In this document: positions 11,925 through 24,800 of the stretch, one piece after another | How the letters are laid out: each line of letters opens with the position of its first letter | Numbering within the stretch: position 1 is the first letter of the stretch | Assembly (NCBI RefSeq): GCF_023278565.1 | Contig: NC_064672.1 | Location: 3,472,001 to 3,536,000, forward strand | Origin: Colletotrichum lupini | Taxonomy: Eukaryota > Ascomycota > Sordariomycetes > Glomerellales > Glomerellaceae | DNA: 64,000 nucleotides | Reading direction: 5' to 3' | Notes under the pieces: generated by a model | Databases searched by the model: none | Seen by the model: the letters and a program-made list of their open reading frames with translations, nothing else | What the model was told of the DNA's origin: nothing | Translations under genes and position numbers: made by a program

Positions 11925-14564
11925 ATGACGCCGGGGCAGGTAGTTTCGCCCCTTTGTGCATAATGAAAGCATATGGACGATACTTGCCCGCACCTGGAAG
12001 GACGTGGATATTGAGATATCATCCGACTCCCCACCAAGCTTTTTTGGCGAAGTTGATACAGGGGCGATGACATCCGAGAGCTTTCGATTTGGCGGTGCTG
12101 GATTATTTGCGCGACGTCTTAGTCATTGAACGACAATACATCACCACTGTAAGGATGACATATTCAACTTGTGCTGCTGCATTGTTTACTCATTCCAACG
12201 TCTTCATTTTCAGCACCCATCAAGACTCCAGGCAAGAAGACCCAGCTAGCCCACATCATAGCCCTTAAGAGGGATGATCTTGCGAGGATATGCAGATGGT
12301 TTCTTGACTGAATGAGACCTATCTATGTGTTTGTGTTTCTGTCGCTACGGATAGTCTTTCATTGAATCCGACTCTTCCTTGATACCATAAAGGTGCTTCA
12401 AGCCTCCATACACAGTAGAGTCAAGTTCCATAGTATGATGTTGATGGCCGGGGTTTCCTCGGTCTGCAGCCCTCAGCCACTCCCAGTGGGGGCCTTAGGT
12501 GGCTGGTAGATCACAGACCTGGCCTGGACTCGAACTGGCAGGGCTAACTTGGGTGGGCAGCTGCAACGAGAACCAAGCTTCAGAGGCCGCCCACCTCGGT
12601 ACCTTAGCATCTCACCACAGATGCGTGGGCTGTGGCTTGGTCGCATACATCCAGGATGAAGATAGGTAGCCTGAGCAGCGACGTTCAGCAACTCTGTTGA
12701 GGCTGTGTCTGGCTGTCAGGAAAGCGCAATCCAGCAATATCTTGTAAGGTACGGAGTGGGCTGTGAATAACTTACCGTGTTCCTCGGGCTCTTTTGACGT
12801 TCATCGTAAACACTGATACCCTTGGGTACCCAAGTTACAGAGAGGAATCTACCTACCACAGTAAGGTAGAATATGAGGTGCCAGGTCGTAGATGGTCGCC
12901 CCAGCCAAACCCGACTCCACCGGCGCCCAACCTAAGTACCTAACCAGAGAGAACCTGGGCCGTTCATTTCAGTTCTAATTGTCCAACTTCTGGCGGTGCC
13001 CTTTCGTCGCCAATTGTTGGTCAGGTCTGGCACTTGGCTACCTTGTTGCCACTGTTTAACTCCATCGTTTTGCATTACTAGAGGATTGCCGCAGTATATA
13101 TAGACGCTACCCTACCCTCGAATTCCGTACTATTTAACCTTAACCCTTTTCTTACCCATCCTTTCCTCTATTTTACCTTCTCTTTTATTAAAAAATTATT
13201 AAAATCGTAATTTTAATAGCTTATTAATAAACTAGTATTACTATTTAAAAATAGGTAACTTATACTTATATATAAGTACTAAGAGTCTTATTATTATAGA
13301 AATAGTAGTAAATATACTAGAGTACTTAAGAGAGCTTTTTAATAAATTTCTAATATTATTTAAGGCTATAATCCTCGAGCTATAGGAGGAAGCCGAGGCG
13401 CTATATTATTAGCGAGGATTTTAACGTTATTTCTTAGTTCGTCTCTTAGTTCTTTTATTAAGGCCGTTATTATAAGGTTAGTTTAGTTATTAATATCTTA
13501 ATAAGCATTTTAACTTAATTTAGAGGCTTTTATAGCCTTTAAAAAGAGGTTTTTAAGGGATTTATAATTAGACTTTTTATTTATTATAAATAAAACTATT
13601 ATAATTAAAACTATAGTATTACGAACTTTAATAATAAGTAATTAATAATTTAGTTATTTTTTTTTATAGCGAGCTTAAAAAAGTATTTTAATTTAAGTAC
13701 TAAGTAGGTACTATATTATTTTATTAAAACTATATTCTTATACTTATGACTTAGAAAGAATTAACTTTCTTCGATAATAAGGTACTTAGGCTACCTTGTT
13801 ACACATCACACTGGAGAAAGATGTCTGTTCAAACTTGACGGTAAGGTAGGCAAGGCATCTTTGGTTCTATCCGCGAGGTAAGTAGGTAGGCACAGGTTCC
13901 TTGCCCTCATCTTCGACATCTTCCGGGTTATCCTTACCACGTCCCCTCAAGGTTCACCGCAAACCAGTCACCAAAGGTATCTTACCCACCTTCCATCAAG
14001 ATAAGGTAGCCATCTACCCTGGCCAAGCCAGCCCTGAAGCAGCTGCCGTGCTCTTGCCCTCTCACGACAGACTCGGGTCTTGTCTGTGACTATGTCAGTC
14101 CATGTGGTGGCTGAACACATCGCCCGGGCTTCTTTGTGGGAAATGTGTCAATAGTCAGTCAGAGCGCAGCAGCAATGAATGTATGGACCCCTCTTTCAGT
14201 CTCATTTGGCAACGGAACTCTGCCTTATAAAACCCTGGGCTCCTAAACCCGGGTTGCCCTCTGGGCTGTGATCCAGTCAGTCTGGACTCTGCACTGCCTG
14301 TATCCTGGGGCCACCCACCTGTATTAGTGCCGATACGCCCACCACCTACCCGCAGACGTATGGTATCCATCCAGACCTTAACTTACCTACCTTGGATACA
14401 TCAATACCTTACCGCACTTACGTCCCTTCCCCGCCACTTTTCGTCTCCGTCAACACCACACGTCCATTGTTGGCGATCCCCTCCAGCCGTAGCATCATAC
14501 CCGCCGCCCTCTGGCTCTCTTATGCGCCCATACCGACTCGACGACGACCTCTGTACTCTCTCCC
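11925..14564. other. Intergenic region containing an AT-rich RIP-like block
   Basis: Lies downstream of CIA1 and upstream of the WW gene. The centre (about 13150-13790) is the AT-rich block described separately. The flanks have normal composition, with scattered TAAGG/CCTTA words near 12770-12870 and 13845-14000. The stretch 14300-14560 is pyrimidine-rich on the plus strand and is the likely promoter or leader of the WW gene. No gene is supported here. Confidence 0.6.
13150..13790. repeat. AT-rich block with RIP-like dinucleotide bias (probable mutated repeat relic)
   Basis: About 640 bp that read almost entirely as TA-rich words. The dinucleotides CA and TG are nearly absent (I find only isolated cases, such as one near 13506 and one near 13747), while CG is kept (for example near 13400-13435, 13461, 13620 and 13670). 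Loss of CpA/TpG with gain of TpA is the signature of repeat-induced point mutation in ascomycetes. No frame is open and no transposon domain can be read. The borders are abrupt: composition returns to normal by about 13800. The most likely identity is an old RIP-mutated transposon fragment, type unknown. Confidence 0.8.
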
Positions 14565-16020
14565 ATGGCAGGGCCAACTTCACCGGGCGCTGAAGGCCCC
14601 ACGTATGCCCCGCCTCATCTTCCTGCTGGCTGGATTGCCCAGTGGGATGGTGCGAGCAAGAAGTACTACTTCGTGCAGCTTTCCACGGGCGTCTCGCAAT
14701 GGGAGACCCCGACGGATGCCGCGCCCACCGGCGCGACACCTGCTCAACCTTCTGATCACCCCTATGGTGTTCCTCAACCCGAGGTCATCACCCATCCTGA
14801 CGGCAGCCAGACGGTGAAGCATGCCGATGGCACCCTCGAACCCGTCAACCCCTCCATGCCTCCCGACACCACCAGTACGAGGGGCATCGACGGCCAGACA
14901 GGCGATCGCGGACTCGGCGTACGTGTCATGCGACCCTTTTCCCCTCTCCATATAACCTACTCGCGCGTTTCCCGCCCGCTGCTTTGTTCCTGTTTTGCGT
15001 TCGAATGCGATTACTGACTTGGGTCCCTCCCCAGAGCATGGCCATGAATGCGCTTCTTGGCAGCGGCAAGAACTCGAATCACGGCTCCTCTTCCGGCAAC
15101 CAAAGCAGCTCAAGCCCCTTCGGTGGCATTGCCAGTCAATTGATGAACGGTATCGGTGGGCACGGTAACAGTCACGGGAGTAGCAGCGGGGGCGGCAAGA
15201 GTTCACTGGGCAAGATTGGCAGCTCTCTAGCTTCAAGCCTGCTCTCGAGCGGAAAGCAGTCTCAGCAGGGCCAGTCGCAAAATTACCATGGCGGCCAGTC
15301 CTCGGGTCATCAACAACAAGGTGGTCTGGCTGGATCTCTAATGGGTGGCGTTGCCACCATGTTTGGCGGAAACAAGCAGAGCCACGGTGTATGTCAGAGA
15401 GTGCACTCTCAGTTGCCAGGCGCATGACTGACTTGAGCATCTAGGGCAACAATGATTTCGGGTACTCCAATAATGCCTCTGGTGGCGGCGGAGGTGGAGG
15501 CTACACCGGCCAGGCTCCTCCTACTTCTTACCAGCCACCTGGTTCGTCTTCGCATAACCAGCACTCATCTACTCCAGCGGGGGGTTCATACCACTCTCCT
15601 GCGCCGAACCAGGGCCAGAACCATTCGCAGCAGTCGTATGCTCCACCTCCTAACCAGTACCCCCCTCCGCCAAACCAAGGACAACCTCATCACAACAACT
15701 CCTACGGCGCGCCGTCTCAACAGTCCCATGCTCAGTCCTACCCACCTCCACCCTCTAGTGGTGCCCCTTCGTATGGTCAGCAGCCCAGCTATGGCGCCCA
15801 GCCAAGCCAGCAGCACAACCAGCAGCACAACCAGCAGCACAACCAGCAGCACCAACAGCAGCACCAACAGCAGCACCAACAGCAACAACAATACGGAGGA
15901 TATAACCCCGCGACCTATAGCAATGGTCCTCAAGGCCCTCAGACTGGAGGGGGCTATCCCAGCCAACCTTCCTACGGCGGCCAGCCTTCTCAACAACCCA
16001 GCTATGGCAACCACTACTAG
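14565..16020 (+). CDS. WW-domain protein with Gly/Ser-rich middle and Gln/His/Tyr-rich tail
   Basis: Exons 14565-14918, 15035-15388 and 15445-16020 (introns of 116 and 56 nt, GT-AG, each with a CTGAC/CTGACTTGA-type branch site) give 427 aa. A single WW domain lies at residues 20-50: LPAGW with W23, the YYF core, and W46 followed by P49, so both signature Trp and the final Pro are present. The middle (119-236) is Gly/Ser/Asn-rich. The C-terminal exon is a disordered Gln/Asn/Gly/Pro/Tyr-rich tail with QQHN/QQHQ tandem repeats and repeated SYG/PSYG triplets, resembling prion-like or mucin-like segments. WW domains bind Pro-rich ligands; the exact role of this fungal family is not known to me. 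It converges with the minus-strand gene that ends at 16376. Confidence 0.85.
15805..15892 (+). repeat. CAG/CAC/CAA-type coding repeat
   Basis: An imperfect tandem run of CAGCAGCACAAC and CAGCAGCACCAA units in the last exon of the WW gene, coding Gln/His/Asn. Short-unit repeats of this kind are prone to length variation between strains. Confidence 0.85.
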
Positions 16021-16375
16021 ATGTCTGTGAAGAGGCGTATATTCACAGAGTGCTCCCGTAGCTGAGTGAGACTTGGTGCGGCTTTCGACGTCAACTGTAC
16101 ACATGGACTGTTGCACCTAGCCGTTCGTTTTCCCTAGTAAGATATGCTCAAGAATGACGCAGGGGAATGCCAATTTGGTAGGCAAAGTGGACGTTGTCAC
16201 CTCCTTCAATTCTTGCTGCTTGATGATGGGAGATGTGCGACGAGCCTTGGATATTATTTGAAGCAAGACGCGGGGGCTTTTTTGTACCCAGTGGAATTCC
16301 TGTCGTTAGAGGTCCTTTCGTTTTGAGCAAGAGATGAATGCATGGAGAAGGCGACGCGTTGCATTGATTACGTGC
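16021..16375. other. Convergent 3' intergenic region
   Basis: About 355 bp between the 3' ends of two converging genes. It should hold both 3' UTRs and polyadenylation signals. I see no further structure. Confidence 0.6.
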
Positions 16376-17163
16376 TCAGAGCCTCTTCTTCGTTTCCGTG
16401 GACCGGTCTTCATCGGCGAGTACCGGTTGAATCCAAGCGAGAATGCATTTAGATAGAAACCAAGCTGAAAGCGCCACGAGTACGATGTAAGCGACGGTAG
16501 GCGTCAAGGACCGTGGCAAAGCATTGAACAAGAACGGGTCGAGGATCAGGTCAACGCTGACGGGCTCGACTTTGGCCATGAGTGTGTTGTTGTCTGTGAA
16601 ATAGTCCGCCGAGGCCGAAATCCGAAGGAACAGCAGCGAACTTTCATGCTCCCGTCCTCTGCTCTGCAAGGCTTGGTGCGCGTCGGCATCATCCTGATCA
16701 GACTGACGCGAGGATGCGTAAGTTGCCAATGATGAAATGAGCTCTGGAGTATCCCACACAGCGGGCAGCTCAAAGACATCGAGCGCGAAAGCAGTGGGTT
16801 GCTGTATATGATAAGAATTCTATGCCAGACAATATGCCAGATAATAAAAGGGTTCACCAAATAACGTACCGTGGCCGACCAACACACTCGAAGTTCGTAA
16901 CGCTGGCCTTGGGTCAAGTTGGTGAGCAGCAGCCAGGATGTCGTGCCCAGTGGAGAGTCCGAGGTTGGAAATGACGCTGGCAGTTGAACCCGTTTGGACC
17001 ACTCATCGGGTGTGAGGACGTCTAAACGGAGGTCCTGAATTGTTGGTGGCGTGGTCGGAACGTTGACCGTCTCGGGCCCAAGAAAGATAACCTTTTCGGT
17101 ATTGGCTCGAACAACATCGAGGCAGCAGGCCAGGGCGAGGCGGGCGGCGAAGGCTAGACGCAT
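16376..17163 (-). CDS. Small type I membrane protein with ER-retrieval tail, function unknown
   Basis: Two exons on the minus strand (17163-16870 and 16801-16376; intron of 67 nt, GTACGT...ACAG) encode 239 aa. The start MRLAFAARLALACCLDVVRA looks like a signal peptide. A probable luminal domain of about 180 residues follows, then one hydrophobic helix at about 201-226. The short cytosolic tail ends in KKRL, which fits the KKXX rule for COPI-dependent retrieval to the ER. I therefore infer a single-pass ER protein with its N-terminus in the lumen. I do not recognise the family; the topology recalls accessory subunits of GPI or glycan enzymes (PIG-X/Pbn1-like), but no motif proves that. In-frame upstream ATG codons (to 17304) would bury the signal peptide, so 17163 is preferred. 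Confidence 0.75.
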
Positions 17164-18894
17164 AGCTGTCTGTTGGCTAGGTATCGATGAGGCAGCAGGT
17201 TCCGGTTGTAAGTTATTCGGAAGCCTTGAGGAGTTAATCGGCTGCCTGGACAGCTTTTGTTGTGATGAGGTGTGGCCGGTGGCGGACGATATGGTGATCA
17301 GCAATGTAGTTGAGTGAAGCTGTTTGGTAGGTAGGGATTACTCGGCGAGAAGAGTGTGAGACAGGGATGTAGGGTGAGGGGACTGGGACGCTTGAGAGGA
17401 TTGGTCTGTCATTCTTCAACCCTTACCGTAGCACCTAACTATTGCTCTGCAGGCTGCTAGCAATCTTCTCTCAAGGTGGCTTTTGGCCTTTTTCTCCCTC
17501 TCTCTTCTGCCTTCTCCTGTCTTAGATCTTAGGCTTCTACTTTACCTACACATGAAACAGTAAACGTCTTTATCGAATTCCATTTTGATACAACGCCAGG
17601 CTGCTGCTTTACTACCGCCACCGCAGTTCGCCGATGGGTCCTGATTCCACACGGCGATTGAGGATTCCTGGAGCCTGGTGAGGTGCGGAACCCGCCTTAC
17701 TAATTGACTCTCCATGGACCTTGAGTACAGATGCGGGCTCCATATGAAGAGACTCTCGTGTTTGGGTTTATCCAACGGCTGTCATTTGCCTGAGCTTGTT
17801 TCTGATGCTTGAAGGCTGTTGGAGGTTTTCTCAGAGCCAAACAGAAGAAGACTATCTCCATCTAGCCTATACCCTTGTCTGCATACATCCAATTCCGCGT
17901 TTTGCAGGATGAACGTCTTGAGACTTGTTCTTCAACGAATGTTCGATGTTTAGTTGCCCAAGTGTTTAGGTACCCATACATGAATGCAGGAAGGCCTGGC
18001 TGGTGTCTCCATTTCTAATCGTCGTAGAACACGTCTTGGAAAGAAAGATTGGATCACCCCAGCTTGAGGGTTTCTCGTATTGTACCGTGTGGTACCTCAG
18101 GGCATGGTGATAAATAAATACATAGTTCCTTTACCTCCCGCACTGAGAGCTGTCACTCCGACCGAGGAACGACAGAATGGAAGGGACCTGAGATGCTTAG
18201 GTACCTTACCCAAGCACCTAACACAACTTTCCTGAGGGAACCTTACTACGTAGAAGTGCGGTGAACCTCGCCTGCCAATGGCAGATTAGGCAGCCTGCAG
18301 AGCGGTTTCTCCAATGTTTCCCAGCGTGCCAGGTTCCGAGATACGTACCCAAGGTTGCCCTGTACCTGCCGAGTCCCCCATTCAGGGGGCCAATGAGACA
18401 TCCCCGGTGCCTCCCGTCGTGCGCTCCTGCCATTGGACGGCATCGCCAACGACAACAGACCGTGGGCAGACGCGCTTACCACTTTGGGCCCGTTCATATC
18501 AACAAAACTTCGCCGGACTCGCTACACGGCCCCTGGCGCACCAAATTTCCTACCCCACCCCGATTTCTCGACCACCTGAGGAACCCGGTCCCACGTCCCA
18601 CGTCCCACCTCACCTCACGTCCCAAGGTCTCCGCGCCCCGGTTCTGCCAGCAAGCACCATCAGTTGGCAGTCCACTGCACCACCCAAAAGACCACAAGCA
18701 CGAGCCCAGCACCTATTATTCCTTCCCCTTGCACTCGCCAGGCCTAACCTAACCTTTTCAACCTCCTGTCCGACATCCTCTCGTGATAGCTGCAAAGACG
18801 ACATTTTTTGCTTGCTTCTCACCTCCTCGAGCCCTGCTTCTTTGCTCTCCTCTTTCAGTCGCTTGTCTATAACCTCAAATAATTCGCCGCCAAT
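17164..18894. other. Divergent promoter region, membrane protein / alpha-tubulin
   Basis: 1.7 kb between two divergently transcribed genes. The right half (about 18500-18890) is pyrimidine-rich on the plus strand and is the likely alpha-tubulin promoter and leader. A CCTTACC-type word lies at about 18203. The long open frame on the plus strand at 18314-19024 crosses the tubulin start in another frame and is not credible as a gene. Confidence 0.55.
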
Positions 18895-20805
18895 ATGCGT
18901 GAGGTCATCAGCATCAACGGTAAGCAGATCCGACTTTTGTTTTGATCCCCCGACCCCACGCGTCCGCCTTCACCGCATCCTCACCCCCAGCTACCAAAGC
19001 GCATGCCGCAATCGCCTACCATAACGGCTATTTGGTCTTTTGCCTTTGAACACTTGCTAACTTGTCACTTTAGTCGGTCAGGCCGGTTGCCAGATCGCCA
19101 ACTCCTGCTGGGAGGTATGTTTCTCGTTTCTCTTCGATACCCCCATATCGCCGAATCGACTGTTGAAAACGACTTGTCAAAGCGATACTCGAAGAGAATA
19201 AACTTGGAAACGCCAGCTCGAAGGAAACAAACTAATCGTTAACATCCTATAGCTTTACTGCCTCGAGCACGGTATCCAGGTAAGCTTCCAACACGTCTTC
19301 GTTTTCATTCCGTTCAGCATGCTAACGTGCAACTCTCACCAGCCCGATGGATACTTGACCGAGGAGCGCAAGGCTGCCGACCCCGACCATGGTTTCAGCA
19401 CCTTCTTCTCCGAGACTGGTACGATCTTGGCCAGACAAAACTTCCGAGCCATCTATTGAGTACTGTACTGACCAAACGGAATGTGTCTAGGCCAGGGCAA
19501 GTACGTCCCCCGTGCCATCTACTGCGATCTTGAGCCCAATGTCGTCGACGAGGTCCGCACTGGCCCCTACCGCGGTCTCTTCCACCCCGAGCACATGATC
19601 ACTGGCAAGGAGGATGCCTCCAACAACTACGCTCGTGGCCACTACACCGTTGGCAAGGAGCTCATTGACCAGGTTCTCGACAAGGTCCGCCGTGTTGCCG
19701 ACAACTGTGTTGGTCTTCAGGGCTTCCTCGTCTTCCACTCATTCGGTGGTGGTACCGGCTCTGGCTTCGGTGCTCTCCTCATGGAGCGTCTCTCTGTCGA
19801 CTACGGAAAGAAGAGCAAGCTCGAATTCTGCGTCTATCCCGCCCCTCAGACCGCTACCTCTGTTGTTGAGCCGTACAACTCTATCCTCACCACCCACACT
19901 ACCCTCGAGCACTCTGACTGCTCCTTCATGGTCGACAACGAGGCCATTTACGACATTTGCCGTCGCAACCTGGGCCTTGAGCGCCCTAACTACGAGAACT
20001 TGAACCGTCTCATCGCGCAAGGTAAGTTTTACAAGAACAAGGACAACAAAAGGCTTCCTGTCAGAAACGTAGAATACTGACGAGTGTTCTGCAGTCGTTT
20101 CCTCCATCACCGCCTCCCTCCGCTTCGACGGCTCCCTCAATGTCGACCTGAACGAGTTCCAGACCAACTTGGTTCCCTACCCTCGCATTCACTTCCCTCT
20201 GGTCGCCTACGCGCCCATGATCTCGGCCGCTAAGGCCGCCCACGAGGCCAACTCGGTCCAAGAGATGACCATGTCTTGCTTCGAGCCCAACAACCAGATG
20301 GTCAAGTGTGACCCCCGCCACGGCAAGTACATGGCCACTTGCTTGCTGTACCGCGGTGACGTCGTTCCCAACGATGCCCACGCCGCCGTTGCCACCCTTA
20401 AGACCAAGCGCACCATCCAATTCGTCGATTGGTGCCCTACTGGCTTCAAGCTTGGTATCTGCTACCAGGCTCCCCAGATGGTGCCTAACGGTGACCTCGC
20501 CAAGGTCAGCCGTGCTGTGTAAGTTCTGCCATGATTGCTTAAGAGTGAGAATGTATGTCGCTGACAGTGATTCCAGGTGCATGCTTTCCAACACCACTGC
20601 CATTGCCGAAGCCTGGTCCGCCCTTTCAACCAAGTTCGATCTCATGTACTCCAAGCGTGCCTTCGTTCACTGGTATGTTGGTGAGGGTATGGAGGAGGGT
20701 GAGTTCTCCGAGGCTCGTGAGGATCTCGCTGCTCTGGAGCGCGATTACGAGGAGGTTGCTGCCGACTCCCTCGAGGGTGAGGAGGGTCTTGAGGCTGAGT
20801 ACTAA
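18895..20805 (+). CDS. Alpha-tubulin
   Basis: Seven exons: 18895-18919, 19074-19114, 19253-19279, 19343-19418, 19491-20021, 20095-20518, 20577-20805. All junctions are GT-AG and phase-consistent, giving exactly 450 aa, the usual alpha-tubulin length. The product starts [20 protein letters not shown], carries the nucleotide-binding loop GGGTGSG in exon 5, and ends in the acidic tail EGLEAEY with the C-terminal Tyr typical of alpha- rather than beta-tubulin. It polymerises with beta-tubulin into microtubules. Four introns crowd the first 90 codons, including a 25-nt first exon and a 27-nt third exon, so ORF-only annotation misses the N-terminus. Codon use is strongly biased to C-ending codons, as expected for high expression. 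Confidence 0.98.
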
Positions 20806-21835
20806 GAAGTGTATATCCTGGCGATTGGATGCGGATCAAGTTGCGCAGCAACAACCCCGATTCTTTATGGGGCGCAGGCTTTGGTGTCATGGATGTTTGC
20901 AATGATGCTGTCGTCCTACGGGGCCAAAGGCGTGTTTACTTCAGTTGTTAGAGTGAGAAAAGAATAGCCGACTTTAATACCACGGGGATGAATCACCTCA
21001 ATGCTTCGAGTTGTGTAGTGCTACGTATTCCCGCCGGCATACAGATACCCTCAGTACCACCCTTGTACCGCGTTTCACTCAGGTCGACGACTACATATTG
21101 TTATGCGAGTCTTCATCGTAGAATACTTCTATCATCGGAGGCTCTGTTTCCGAAGGCATGTTAGGAGAAATCATTACATTACACAATCACAATCATCCTC
21201 GATACGCTGGGTAAGGTTGGATGGCAGCAGACGGGATACAATGGTACCGGAAGCATGGCGCGGAGGAGTCGGATGTGTCAAATGCGGATGGGGATGCAGC
21301 GGGAGGCGTGGCCGAGCTTTAAGATGGGGCGCATCGGTGCAGGTCGACTACTGACGGGAACTGAGGTACGTACCTCTTCAAGGCAGAGGTACCCAAGTGT
21401 GTGGCTTGGCTTGCGAATCACCTTGGCCAGCCTGACGACCTGCCAGCGGAGACCAACAGTCCCCCCAGCCGTCCACAATCGACCTCCTGCTTGCTGTTCG
21501 CTACCTTACCTACCTAATTACGTTGGGAGGAACCAACGTCCAAACACGAGATACGTCCTGTTACATCTCTCTCTGAGATAACAGAACCGGGCACAGCATC
21601 TGGGCATAAGGTAACTTCAACCCATTCCTAATTTTCCTTGTCAGTGCGTATGTGTGGTTTCTAACGTGCCGTTTCCCCGTTGATAGAACCGGAGTTGATT
21701 GAGCCCCCAACCCCCCGGAAATCGCATCCAAATTGACGACAACCGACCAACCTTCCCGCCAATCACCCAAATCCGGGCCACCCCAAGCCGCGCAAGACTC
21801 GTAGCTTCTATCGAAAGGAGCCCTGATAATTCAAG
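20806..21835. other. Intergenic region, alpha-tubulin to EDE1
   Basis: About 1 kb: the 3' UTR of alpha-tubulin on the left and the EDE1 promoter on the right. CCTTACCTACCTA-type words occur at about 21500. Nothing else stands out. Confidence 0.55.
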
Positions 21836-24800
21836 ATGTCTGCCGAGGGCGTCGATGCTGGTGAGTGCGCAAGTCCCTGTAGCGCTTGCGCGCCAGCCTG
21901 AATAGAGAAGAGCCAGCGTACTGACGACAGCCGTGTCTCATAGCCGCGCCGAACCTGAACCTGACCCCCGAAGAGAAACGTCTCTATGGCCAACTGTTCC
22001 GCCAAGCCGATACCGAAAGCGTAGGAGTTGTCACTGGCGAGACCGCTGTTAAGTTTTTTGAAAAGACTAGACTCGATTCAAGGGTACTGGGAGAGGTAAG
22101 GACACAACCCGGTGCCAACACCCGAGAAACGACGATGATAGCTGACGCCAAAGACTGCAGATATGGCAAATTGCAGACAAGGAGAACCGGGGGTTTTTGA
22201 CCCCAGCAGGCTTCGGGTTGGTGCTGAGACTCATCGGCCACTGCCAAGCTGGACGTGAGCCAACGACTGAGATAGCCCTCCAACCAGGACCTTTGCCGCG
22301 CTTTGATGGCATACCTCCTCCAGCCGGTCTCGCGTCTCCTACACCCCCGCCCGCTGCCGCTCTACAAGCCCAAGGCACTGGCAGCGGATCCATCAGGATT
22401 CCTCCTCTTACGCCTGAGAAGGTTAATCAATACTCTGGATTATTCGAGCGTCAGCCGCTGCAAGCCGGAAATCTTCTGCCCGGCGATGCGGCTAAGTCCA
22501 TCTTTGAGAAATCAGGCCTACCGACTGAAGTGCTGGGCAGAATCTGGCAATTGGCCGACACTGAACAGCGCGGAGCATTGGTTCTGACCGAGTTCGTTAT
22601 TGCCATGCACCTGCTCACATCAATGAAGACGGGTGCTCTCAGGGGCTTGCCCAATATCCTCCCAGCACCTCTCTACGAGGCCGCAACTCGACGCGGACCT
22701 CCCGCTCCTAGGCAATCACCCACTGCAACTGGGCCTATCTCGGCAATTCCGCGACAACTCAGCGGCACAGCCCAGTATCGTGCTGGTAGTCCTCTTGGTC
22801 GCCCGCCCATCACCGCGCAGACGACTGGCGCTCCTGCTAGCGACTGGCTAGTCACTCCTGACGACAAACAGCGCTTCGACGTCCTCTACAACGACCTGGA
22901 CAAGACTCAGAAAGGTTTCATCACAGGCGAGGAGGCTGTTCCCTTTCTCAGTCAATCGAACCTCCCCGAGGACGCTTTGGCCCAAATTTGGGATCTCGCA
23001 GACATCAACTCCGAGGGGCGTTTGAACAGAGACACTTTTGCTGTTGCCATGTATTTGATCCGTCAGCAGCGAACTAGACGCGATGGCACTGTTTCCCTTC
23101 CGGCATCACTCCCACCAAACCTCATCCCGCCTAGCCTACGAACGCAGGCCCGCCCTCAGACCTCAGGATCTCCCTTTGATGCTCCTCCTCCACCCCAGGC
23201 CCAGGCCCCAGTTCCGGCTCCCGCTCCCGCCCCGAAGTCTGCTCTTGATGACTTATTTGGCCTTGATACGCCGCCAGCACCCGCTCCTGCTCAAGTTGCC
23301 CTGTCTACCGGTGGCTCAAATGCGAACGATCCGTTCGGCTCTGGCTCGGCTGTTCTAGCACCCTCGTCCCCTATCCGGCCATCGCCTACCGGCAATCAGT
23401 TCAAGCCATTCGTGCCCTCATCCTCTTTCGGCCGTGGACTTACAGTTCACAACACTGGAGATTCTAACTCCGGTCGGCCCCCTGCTCCCTCAGCATCTGA
23501 AGATCTTTTGGGAGACGGCGACCCTGAGGTCAGCAAAAAGTTGACAAACGAGACGGCCGAGCTTGCGAACCTGTCGAACCAGGTCGGCTCTCTGTCCAAG
23601 CAAATGCAGGAAGTTCAGGGCCAACGCACCACAACGCAGAACGAGCTGAACCAGGCCAACTCCCAGAAGAAGAACTTCGAGCACCGCCTCGCCCAACTCC
23701 GTACCATGTATGAGAAGGAAGCTAAGGATGTCGAATCTCTGCAGGTGCAGCTCAATACCTCGAGAAACGAGACGAAGAAGCTACAAGGCGAATGCATGAC
23801 GCTGGACGGCACCTACCGAGACCTGCAGACGCAGCACCAGCAAGTGTATGCAGCACTGCAAGCTGACCAGCAAGAGAACGCCAACCTGAAGGAGAAAATC
23901 CGCAACCTCAATGCAGAAATCGCACAGCTGAAGCCCCAGATCGAGAAGCTCAAGTCCGAGGCGCGACAGCAAAAGGGACTCGTTGCTATCAACAAGAAGC
24001 AGTTGACAACTAACGAGGGTGAGCGTGATAAGCTACAAAGTGAGATCACTGATCTCCATAAGAGCAACGAGGAGCTGTCTCGCCAGGTGAACACAAGTTC
24101 TCCTGTCGCGTCGTCGGCTCAAGTAGCCAGCCCAACGCCCTCGACTGCCAGTGGAAACAATCCCTTCTTTAAGAGAACGGGAAGCACTGATATTATGGGT
24201 ACTTTCACTTCGCCGCCGCCTGCCAAGCCTTCGAGTGGTGACAAGTCCTTTGACGATGTCTTTGGGCCAGCGTTTCCCCCTGTCGGCACTGCCAGCACCC
24301 CGCCGCCAGCTACCTCCTTCAACCCGCAACACACAGGTGCGTCGACCGCTAGCGTGGGCTCGTTTTCGACACCTCCTGTCTCCATGCCTCCCAATATCAG
24401 CAGGCAGGCTACCCTCGCAGCTGAGCCTCCTGCCCCCCCGCAGTCTAGACAAATCAGTTCGAGCTTCCTGCCGTTTGCCGACGCGAACGAGTCTCTGAGC
24501 TCTTCTCGGGCTGTCTCGCCGCCCGCTTCTCGAGCCGAGGGTGAGGTCGAGACCCCCCAGGCAGCCTCCCTGCCTGGAGCCTTCCCCCTGGAGCCTACGG
24601 CTACGGGTCAGAGCACGGCATCTACTTCAACTGCGAGCTTCCGTGAGTCAGCTGCTCAAGGTGATGCGAAGCCTTCGAGCACTGGAGCTGCAGCCGCGGG
24701 CGTGGCTGCAGGCGTGGTTGCGGCTGCGGCTGCGACAGGCAGCGCTGCGGCGGATTCTGACCCATTTGCTGCGATGGGCCCGAACGACGCCAAGGCTGAT

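Noticed and set aside
12520..12560. Possible tRNA B-box on the minus strand (AGTTCGAGTCC)
   Set aside because: The bases beside the loop do not pair into a T stem, and no acceptor or anticodon arm can be drawn.
18314..19024. 236-codon frame on the plus strand
   Set aside because: Lies in the CT-rich alpha-tubulin promoter and runs across its first exon in another frame.
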